The translations under genes were made by a program, and so were the position numbers. The notes beneath the pieces are model-generated. The model had not been told where the DNA came from. It saw only the letters and a list, made by a program, of their open reading frames with translations, and made no database searches. 64,000 bases of DNA, from contig JAMPIT010000493.1 of the NCBI GenBank assembly GCA_026261815.1, positions 8,635,501 through 8,699,500 of the forward strand, in the 5' to 3' direction. Positions 54,901 to 64,000 of this stretch are shown piece after piece; positions within the stretch are counted from its first letter, which is position 1; every line of letters starts with the position of its first letter. Source of the stretch: Monarcha castaneiventris obscurior. Taxonomy: Eukaryota; Chordata; Aves; Passeriformes; Monarchidae.

Positions 54901-55649
54901 CTGATTTAAATGCTGCCTTGCAATGCTGCTTCTGATCCCTTAAATATCAGCTGGGGGCGGGCAGGAGGAATGGAGGGATGATGTTTTCATAGAAGAATAC
55001 CTTTTTTTTTTTTCTGGATGCAATTTGAGTTGCTTCCCTTTCTGCATGAAAACTTTAACTGGCTTTTTTTTTTTTTTTCTTTAATAATTACACAGAGAAA
55101 GAGACTCTCAGGCAAGGCAGAGCCACAGAGAGGTGGAGGGTAAAGTGATTTACAGACCAAAATCCTTCAAGCACAAGATGTTGATGTGAGCTCGTGCTTG
55201 TGAGGGAACCAGCACAAGCTCCATGGCTCGTGCACAGAGACCTGAAGGTGTGAACTCTGACAGAGAGATAAGTTTTGGGTAGTTTTCTGCAGAATTAACT
55301 GGTTCTGGTGGGACTGTGGGGTGGAATCCTGGTGTGTGGGTCTGTGTGGGTGAGGAACCAGGCTCAGGGTGGGCTCAGCCTGGACTTGCTCTGTGTTGGA
55401 TGGGGAATTCTCTCCAACCCCCCAGAGCTTCCCAGGGGAGATTTTCAGGGATTTACCCAGAAGCATTTAGCTGGGAATTTGGGGTTTGGAGATCAGAGAA
55501 CAAACCCAGCTGTACTGGGTGAATGTGAAGGGGTTTTAGACAATTCTCTGCAGAGTTAACCCCAATCCATCAGTGCTGGTGGTGTGGGACACAGGATGCA
55601 GAGTGGAGTTGTCACAGGAGCCTCCCTCGGAGCACCAGTGCCAGTATTT
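48951..55649. other. Downstream intergenic, no gene recognised
   Basis: Ordinary mixed DNA with short homopolymers at 50154-50169, 52296-52313 and 53043-53069. In other vertebrates RGS9 lies beyond the 3' end of AXIN2; I found no RGS9 exon on the minus strand here. Confidence 0.55.
53043..53069. repeat. T27 homopolymer
   Basis: Run of 27 T in intergenic DNA. Confidence 0.9.
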
Positions 55650-56110
55650 ATCAGGGATTTTGGGATGATACATTTCACCAAGATCAGGGATTTTGGGATG
55701 ATACATTTCACCAAGGTTTGGGATTTTGGGATGATACATTTCACCAAGATCAGGGATTTTGGGGTGATACATTTCACCAAGATCAGGGATTTTGGGATGA
55801 TACATTTCAACAGGATCAGGGATTTTGGGATGATACATTCACCAAGGTTTGGGATTTTGGGATGATACATTTCACCAAGGTTTGGGATTTTGGGATGACA
55901 CATTTCACCAAGATCAGGGATTTGGGGATGATACATTTCACCAAAATCAGAGATTTTGGGATGATATATTTCACCAAAATCAGAGATTTTGAGATGATAC
56001 ATTTCACCAAGATCAGGGATTTTGGGATGATACATTTCATCAAGATCAGGGATTTGGGGATGATACATTTCACCAAAATCAGGGATTTTGGGATGACACA
56101 TTTCACCAAG
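55650..56110. repeat. 33-bp minisatellite, 14 units
   Basis: Fourteen units containing GGGATTTTGGGATGATACAT followed by TTCACCAAG. All are 33 bp except unit 6, which has lost one base. Unit starts alternate between ATCA and GTTT. Because 33 is a multiple of three, open frames appear on both strands. Confidence 0.97.
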
Positions 56111-59100
56111 AACACTTGGTGCTCTTGGTCTCTCTCATCCTGCCTCCAAACAATACCAGCTCCTTTCCAAACACACCCAAATGAAGGCAGGTTAAATTTA
56201 ACCATTTGACAACACCAATTAAAAGTCGTCACTTTTATAGTTCAGGAAAATCTGTGTTTCCTACAAAGGGATCAGCCCTGCTTGCTGACAAACGATGTGA
56301 CCCCAGCAATTCATCCCCAGTGGGACAGGATGGGAAGTACTATAGGATTTTCTCTGCTGGGAGCTTTCAAGTTTTATTGTGTGCAATTAAAATGCAGATG
56401 AATAACACAGTAAAATAATAAAATGCTCCTCATAAAAGTGTCCCAGTGAAACAAAACTGTCAAAACACAAGAAGAAAAAAAAAAACCCAACAAAAGAGCA
56501 AATATTGCTTCCTCTCAAAATATCATGGAAGTTTAAACAAACTCTGTTATCAGGAGACCCCAGAGCCAGAGGTTCAGTTCCAGCTTCCTGCCTGCTCATC
56601 CATAGCTCCTCAAGATAGTCCTGTGCCCCACAGGCCCCCAAAAGTTGGGCTGCCGTGCAAATCCCTGCCCCAAATCACTCCTGGGTCATCTCAACCTCAT
56701 CACTGCTCCAGCCACCCACTGCTGTCACCTGGGGTTGAGGGGACACCCAGACACAGCCTGCCCCACGTCAGCACCCTGCTGGGGCTCATTGCCTTTACTA
56801 ACGTGCCCTAAGGTTCATATTTGTGAACTTTTTGCATTTTTTCATGTGATTTTGCTGCAAAGGGGACAGTGGGAGCCCTGCGAGCACTGCCTGGCTGGGG
56901 AATTGCTGCATTTGTGTCCTACACATTGTTTTAACAGGGATACTCTCAAGTTATTAAATAAGAGGCATAAAATAAGGCAGGCTTAGGCTGTCAATGCATG
57001 CACTGGGAAGACAGAAGATGACAGTTTTGTGATTCCCACTTAAACTGAACATGCACAGAGAGGAGAGCAAAGCCAGGACATGGCCTGTGATGCAGCCTGG
57101 GCTGGTGTGGCCACAGGGTGGGTGCAGTGCATGGCACAGAGAGGGGACACGCTCCTGACAGCATCACCCACCAGCCCCTGGTCCCCAGCCTGGCAAATCC
57201 TCTCCTGCAGATCCGCTCATCATTCCTCCAAACCCCACCTGGACTTCTACATGAACAGCAAAAGCACAGGGAAACCCTAATATTAATAAAAAGAGAGCGA
57301 TGTTTCTTCTGGGACAACTGACAGGGCTGAACAGAAAACAAGGCCAATAACAGGGATGAAAAACAAACGAGACGCAGAGCCCAGACAGCCAGAAGGAAAT
57401 CAGACACTAAAACTGAGGGACAGCAGCTCTCTGCAGGGCTCTCCAGGAGGCTTTGAGCTGGGCACTCTCTGAGGACAAAGCAAGGGGCACTTTGGATAAC
57501 ACAACCTGCACGTGGCAATTCAGGCCCCTGATCCGGCAGTGAAGCAAAGAAAAACCCTGAGCTGACACTGCTGGGAGGTACAATTTTCCTCCAGCCTAGG
57601 TCTGTGCACTCTCAGGAGAGGCTGGGCTGTGTTTTGGGTGGGTTTCTAAGAGGAGATGATCGTCACTACCAGACCTCATCTTGCACTGGCTTCATCCTGG
57701 GGCTTGGAGCTCCCCTAGCGCAGCAGGTCCCAGCTCTGCACATAATTAACCATGAATTAACCACTGATGTGGGGCACAGGCAGCGTCCCAGCCTTGCCCT
57801 GACCCCTGGGACTGCTGATTGCTCCTGTCTCGTGCAGCCCAAGGGGAGCTGGAAACCTGAACTCTGAGCAGTAACTTGGGGTCCAGTGATGGCTGAGTGG
57901 AGAGCACTGAGGCACCCCATAAAGCTGACCCCTTTGGCTGACACAGCCAGTTTGCAGCCCTGTTTCTCCCCTGTCACATCAGCCACTGTCCCCTGCAGTT
58001 CCCAAAGGCCAGGTGCAGCTCTCCAGATTCACAGCACTGGGGTTTGCTCAGTGCAGCAGCTCAAAGCAGCTCCCGTCTGCCTCAGTGGCTCCTGCACTTA
58101 CAGTTGTGATTTCTCTGCTCTTTTATGCGGTCATTGAACTCCTGTTATCTCCCTGAATTAATATTAATGGCTTCCTTTAAGCTTCTCCTTCAGCTCTCCC
58201 TTCTTCCAACAACTTTTTGATGATTTTGATTCCCCCAGACTCCTTTCTTCCCTTGTCCTCGTGCTGCTTGTCTGCTCTGATCCCCAGCTTTGCCCTGAGA
58301 TGGCATCGGTGGCACTTGACCTGTGCAGAGGACCTGGGCTCAGGGGGTCTGGGTGATGCCCTCAGGGCTGAAGGAGGGGTGAGGGGCTGGGAGTGATGCT
58401 GGGGCAGCTTTGGGGATATCAGGGCACTCACTGAAGATGCCAAGAGTGGACCTGAAGCATCTTGGCCAAGTCACACCTGCCCAGGAGCTGCTGCCCCAGC
58501 AGCGAGTGACCAAAGTTGTTCCCTTTCCCTCTGTCCCTCCAAATTACAGCAAAAATACTTAAATCTATGGGGAAATCCTGTTAAGCAGCTTGTTCTGCCC
58601 CATAATAAAGTCTGTAGAGGCCTTTCCAAATGCCAGGGGGTCTCTCTTTCTGCTGGCACTTCTCAGCAGCCCCTGAAGTGTGTGGAGACTGTGGTGGGCC
58701 CTGGGCTGCTCCTGAATTCAGCCCTTCTCATCTCCACCAAAATAACCTCATCCCGTGGACCACTAACACAGCATCTCCCAGAGAGCAGCCAGGACCCAGA
58801 TCCCTGTTTGGGGATATCCATGGGGTACCCATATCCCTCACCACTGGGATGGGAGCTCACGCTGGGCACTGCTGAGCTCTCCTCTGACCAAGCTGGGCTC
58901 TGAATTTTCTCCAGGATGGCACAGAAACAGATTTTTTAATTTTTTTTTTTTTTAACCATTGAGCAATACCCAAGCAATATCCAAAAATCAGGACTTTTGC
59001 AAACGGCTGCTTCCTGCCAGCGCTCTGGGATGGAAACAGAGGATGCCGATGGGTTTGCTCCCAATTTAGAGGCTTAGCAATGTGACCCCTGCAGCCTGCT

Positions 59101-60599
59101 CAGCCTCTCACCCTGCCTCTGGCCAGGCCTCTCTGCAGATGCTGCTGCACAAAAACACCCAAACAGGGGGCACAGGAACAGGCTCTGGGAGGTTTTTGTC
59201 CTTGTGCAGCCCAGGAGGGACGAGGCCACGCCGGTCCCGGTGACTGCGTTAGTCTAAATCCATCCTTTCACTGCTCTAAAGCGTTTGCTTAAGGCAGAGC
59301 CTTCTCTGGGGTCCAGGATCTCTTTCTTGCATTTTATGAGTTTTTTTCCTAATTATGGAATCTCTTTCAATCTAGCCCTCCTTTGATCACAGCTGGCCCC
59401 AGAGAGAACTCGTCTTGTCTGGATCGACTGAGAAAAGAAAGAGATGAGAGGCAGAAGTGACCTGCCCGGGATGACTAAGAAAATATGCAGCAAAGCAAAG
59501 CAGTGAACACCAGCTTTGCACAGCCACAGCTTTAGAGACACCTCAGGACAAACCTTCCTCTGTGTGATCAATCAGCACATCCTTCCAGGTAAACCACGTT
59601 TCAAACGGGACCTAGGGCTGGGCCATCAGTGAGCGCTTCCTGCGGCTGTTTTGCTCCCAGATGGGATGAGAATGGACCCTTCCTGGGGATCCAAAGGGAA
59701 TTTCTGAGCCAGGACAGGTTACTGGTGCAGCAGAAAGCCATCCCAATTCACCAGCACAGAGGACACCTCGCTCTGATTCAGCTGACAGATCACATAAGGC
59801 TTCCTATAAAACCCAGCTAAACGAGATTTCTTCAGAAAAAGGCTATTTTCAGTGCCACTCTGATTATTTGCCCTCTGTTGTCTTCCATAAAGGATACTGT
59901 GAAGTTAATGATCCAGCCGTGGAATTTTAAATAGCTGCTTCATGACTGACAACATGTGCTCCGGATCAGCTCGAGCCTGTATTTACATATTTCCCATGAT
60001 AAGTCAACATATGGTTCTTGTTTGTAACGTGGAGTTGCTCTCTCCATATTATTACCTTTTTTTTTTCCTTTTACTTATTTTCACAATTACAGGGGGAAAA
60101 ACCTTTTTCTTTTAATTACTGTTAGCCAAGGCACTGTGCAGATAAGCCATCAGGTAACTGGGAACCTGCTAATGGCTCTATTTTGGTTCCCACCCGACCC
60201 TGAGTGGGTTTGTCACGCAGGGGCTCAGGGCTGTGTTCAGAGCACTGCTGGATGCAGGAGGTCACTCCTTCCCCCATCGTGCCATGGGATGGGATTTCAC
60301 AACCCTTCCCTGGCAGTGGCACTTCTTTGGGAAGCGTGCATTAGTGGTTTCAGTTTCTTCCCTTTTGAATTCGCAGTTTTAAGGATGTAGAAAATTTGTA
60401 CAATTTTTGTTGGGTTGGTTGGAGTTTTTTCCCCTCTGCCCCCTCTGTTTTCTTGCCCACATCAAAGCATTGGCTAATGGCTGGATAGAAATGTCCTAAC
60501 TGCTCTCATGGCATGGCTGGAATCACAGGAATTGGCATTTCCACCTCGTGTGTTGTTTTCCCTGGTGCTCTGCTCCCCGAATGCCCCTCTAACCAGGCA
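56111..60599. other. Downstream intergenic, possible conserved block at 59800-60110
   Basis: No gene recognised. The AT-rich stretch 59800-60110 has the look of non-coding conserved DNA. Confidence 0.5.
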
Positions 60600-60995
60600 A
60601 GTCCTGAGGCTTCACCTATTTCCTTTGGGAGATTATTCCACATGGGAACTGGGCTCTAACCCTGAAGAATTTTTCCTTCTACCCAGTCACAAAGATTATT
60701 TCCTTTATTTAATCTTATTATTCCCACTTGAACCAGGCTAAATAATTCCCATCCTCCCGGGGTATTTACACCCCTCTCACACTTGCAGACAGACACCGTA
60801 TCCCACCCTTAGTCATCATTTTGCCAAGCTAAACATATGTAACTCTTTTAATCCTTCCTCATAAATCAGCCCAGCCCTTTCATCATTTTTATTGCTCTTC
60901 TCTGAATCCCATCCAATTTGTTGACATTGTTCTGCTCTTGAGGTGCTCAGGGGATGGATATTCCAGGTGAAATTTCCCTGGTCACACATTATGAG
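60600..60995 (-). mobile_element. Old L3/CR1-like LINE relic
   Basis: The blocks CCAAGCTAAACATATGTAAC, CTTCCTCATAAATCAGCCCA and TTTATTGCTCTTCTCTGAAT, followed by CCATCCAATTTGTTGACATT, resemble the reverse complement of ancient amniote CR1/L3-family 3' sequence. It is highly diverged, so the exact family is uncertain. Confidence 0.55.
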
Positions 60996-61625
60996 GTTAA
61001 TTAACACAACCTCCCTCGCTGATTACCTGCGCACAGGTCACGGGATTGAGGCTGGATGCTGCAGCCTTTACTGAGGGGGAAAGGGACCCACTGATGTCCC
61101 CCAGGATAATGAACATGGGATCCTGGGGCTGAGGCCCTGTAAACCTCAGTTATGATCTGTTTGAGGAGGTCTGGTGCTCCTGTCATCCCACGGGACCCTC
61201 AGAGGGTGATCCTGCACATGGGGCTGCCTTAGGGGAGGGGTTTGGCTCAGCAACATTTGATGCTCCAGAAAGGCCAGGTAAGAATTTGAACTCCACTTTG
61301 AAAACCCACCTAAACCTCACTTTTAGCAGGAGCAGGTCTGGGACAAAGCCCCTCTGGCCCAAGGCTCCTGGGGAGGCCTTGTTCTGTCCTTGGCCCTTAC
61401 AGCCAGCACACCCCAAGGTGATCTCAGCTGCTGCTCCTTTGTGGTGCCTCCATGTGAAACCAGGGAACAGGGGAAAATCTCTTCTGGCACCAAAACTTAA
61501 TTCACTGATGGTGAATGGTCTTTTCACCTCTGATGGGGGCCTGCACCCCCCAGTCCCACACCACAAACCCCCAGAGTCCTGCAGTGCAAAGGGAATTCTC
61601 TTTGCATCTCAGTGATGGCACCATT

Positions 61626-61875
61626 CATAGACCCACAGAAACATTTAGGCTGGAAAAGACCTCCAAGACTGCCGAGTCCAACCTTGGACCAAATACCACC
61701 ACAGCCACTAAACCATATCACAAAGTGCCAGGTTTACTTGATTTTTGAACCCTTCCAGGGATGGTGACTCCACTGTTTCCCTGGGGAGGCTGTTCCAATG
61801 CTTAACCACTCTTCCAGTGAAGGAATTTTTCCTCATATCCAGCCTGAACCTCACCTGGTCCAACCTGGCTTAGTG
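61626..61875 (-). mobile_element. CR1 LINE 3'-end fragment
   Basis: Begins CATAGACCCACAGAAACATT then TAGGCTGGAAAAGACCTCCA and GAGTCCAACCTTGGACC, and continues to CATATCCAGCCTGAACCTCA. This is a longer minus-strand CR1 tail of a different subfamily from the copies near the promoter. Confidence 0.85.
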
Positions 61876-64000
61876 TTAGACTATTTGCAGACAAATAGTC
61901 CATCATAATAAATACATCAGTGAGATCAAAAGATCCTTAAACAGCCTTGATAAAAAAATAAAATAAAACATCAGAGCAGTGCAATCTGGTTCTGTTCTTC
62001 ACCACTTCTCTCCTCTTTGGGAAGGTAACTTTTACATTTCAAAGGTCCAGGTCCCATTGTATGGAGGGAGCCAGGCTGAGAGCTTTGTGCTTCCGTGGTT
62101 TTGTCCGGCGGTTGTCCCACTAACCAACCTCCTGCCAAGGGAAAGGGATTTCTCCCTTCTCCTGCTGACAGCAGCTTTGCTTTGAAAGTGAGAGTTGTCT
62201 GCTTCTTAATTAGTGCTGTCATGAGCTGGTCACTCCGGGCTGGGAGTGGAGCAGAGGAGCTCAGCTATTCACTGCCTGCGCATCCCGGGGAAGCGATTCC
62301 AGCCCAGCCTCAGCTGCAGCCGCCGGGAGCTCCTGGGGATTCTCGTAATGGCCCCATTCAAACCATGAAACACATCTCAGAAGCCTTGCAAATAAACGCA
62401 GGGCACTTTATGGGAAGCGCAGAGATTGATTTGTTATAAAAGAGTTTCCTTTCAGCCCCCAGGTATCCCGAGGTGCTGCACACAATAACGCGCGGGGCCG
62501 GCGCGGATCCTGCTCTGCTCAGAGGCCCAGAGACTGCTCAGCCACACACACAGAAGTCACTCAGCTCTGCAGACCTCACAGCACCCATTTACTGAGGCAC
62601 ACGTGCAGTTATTACTCTCCCCAGTGTTTGTGTTCATTACAAAAGCACCTAAGAAGAGTCCCGGGCCTGGAGTTAAACTCTGGGGTGTGCCCCAAATCTG
62701 CACAAATGATGGGACCTTAAAATGACTCCAGCTCAGAGCTCCATCACCCTCCTGTCTCACCCATGAAGTCCAATAAAAACCATTCCATCAGCCTGCACAC
62801 TTTTCACAACCAGACAAGTGCTCCATAAAATTCCTACCTGTTTTGTTTTTACTTAAACAAAATTTGATCTTGAAAACATTAGCAGCAAATCAAGATGGAG
62901 ACTTTTTGACCCGACTGTGTTGCAGTCAGCATCTCTCCATCTCCCTCAGTGCAGATTCCCAGCTGATTGCTGGGCTCAGAAACATGCCTATTTTCCTTTG
63001 TGTGTTGATTTGAATCCACACAAAATACAGGATAACCTTCCTTTGAAGAAAGTGGGAAAGCAGTATGGCAAGGAGCCTAGGTAGGTATTGAGTTACTTTC
63101 TGTAATTCATATTTTCTCTAATGAGAGGCTTTTGAGAGAGATATTCCCCTGGTCGCTCTGCAAGTCAGACAGGTACAACAACAACTACAGCAGACGGGGC
63201 TGTGGAATCCAGAGATGGCTCTGAACCCTCTCCCAGGACACAGAGCACTCCTGAACTTTGAAGGTATTTAGATCCCAATCTGCATCTGTGCATTGTGGTT
63301 GACCACTTACCCCACTCCCCCACCATATTACATATATATATATATCTCTATTTTTTCAGCAATGACCCTGATGAAAACACAAGATCGGAACAGCTTTCGG
63401 CCTCGAGGCAATTTGTTGGCAGCTCAGTTTTTTAACTTAGGTTTGTAAAAAGGAGAGGACTTCCACAAGCGTGCCTGGCATGTGACTGCAGCATTTTCCT
63501 GAAAATATCACTGTTTTGCAGATTGGCCCAGCTCAGAACAGTTAGAAAAGAAAATAAAGCACAGGGGTACAGTTAGAACACATGTAGCTTGTGTGGTTCC
63601 CATGCCAGAGCACTTTATCAAATCCTGCTTTTTTCCTGCACAGTAACTTCCTCAGGCTTGAGACTGGAGATGAGACAGGATCCTGAACAGACACAGGGTT
63701 CCCTGACATTACTGTGATACCTTCATGGGAAAATCAGAATTTCAATGAATTTATCAAGAGGTTTCCAGGCCAGGAGGAAAAGTCATAAAGAGCCATAATC
63801 CAGGCCAGAGCAGCTCCCACAGTGCAGTCCAATAACTTACAGATCTCAGATGAGAACGATCCTTTTAATCTTTTAATGGCATTTCAAATTTACTACTCTG
63901 TGGAGAGATTCCAGGTCCTTTGGGTGAGTTCTGCCCCTGTAGCTCCACCTGCCCATGCTACCCACAGCTGTGGGTTCCTGCTCCTTGCCTGAATACATTT
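61876..64000. other. Downstream intergenic, nothing recognised
   Basis: No exon or repeat family recognised beyond a short TA repeat at 63330. Confidence 0.55.
63330..63346. repeat. Short TA repeat
   Basis: About eight TA units between CATATTACA and TCTCTATT. Confidence 0.75.

Noticed and set aside
55556..56232. Several 100-180-codon frames on both strands
   Set aside because: They are translations of the 33-bp minisatellite.
46790..64000. Search for RGS9 exons on the minus strand and for tRNA, CRISPR or viral elements
   Set aside because: Nothing in the reading matched; the neighbour gene probably lies outside the window.

Overview
This window is vertebrate nuclear DNA, most likely from a bird. 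It has long introns with GT-AG boundaries, CR1 LINE 3' ends whose tails resemble the avian CR1 consensus, a CpG-rich promoter, and a protein close to vertebrate AXIN2. I see no bacterial, viral or plasmid features. The only gene I can build with confidence is AXIN2 (axin-2, conductin), on the + strand and complete from promoter to poly(A) region.

Layout. Positions 1-20,900 are upstream intergenic DNA: four CR1 fragments, one minisatellite, several AT-rich stretches that look like non-coding conserved DNA, and a dense group of TCF/LEF core motifs at 10,238-10,979. Positions 20,930-22,540 are the CpG-rich promoter, with TCF/LEF motifs, G-runs, a TATA-like stretch and a probable non-coding exon 1 ending in a GT donor at 21,826. 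Ten coding exons follow: 22,875-23,698, 29,566-29,706, 35,177-35,279, 37,135-37,275, 37,420-37,916, 38,031-38,213, 38,498-38,716, 39,254-39,349, 40,708-40,875 and 44,974-45,100. They join in phase into 2,499 nt, giving 832 residues against 843 in human (recalled length). The 3' UTR probably runs to about 46,745. From there to 64,000 is downstream intergenic DNA with two striking minisatellites (48,577-48,950 and 55,650-56,110), an old L3/CR1-like relic, a CR1 fragment and no recognisable gene.

How it works. Axin-2 is the inducible scaffold of the beta-catenin destruction complex. Its RGS domain binds APC, exon 5 carries the GSK3-binding helix, exon 6 the beta-catenin-binding helix, and exons 10-11 the DIX polymerisation domain. 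The gene is a classic Wnt/beta-catenin target that feeds back on the pathway, which fits the TCF/LEF motifs at its promoter and the denser upstream group.

Most interesting points: an intron of exactly 48 codons with no stop between the GSK3 and beta-catenin binding exons; a NAGNAG acceptor on an in-frame cassette exon; an open frame running from a CR1 copy into the DIX exon; the upstream TCF/LEF group; and probable upstream ORFs through a GGA repeat in the 5' leader. I found no wholly new system. All identifications come from reading and remembered family sequences, with no database search.
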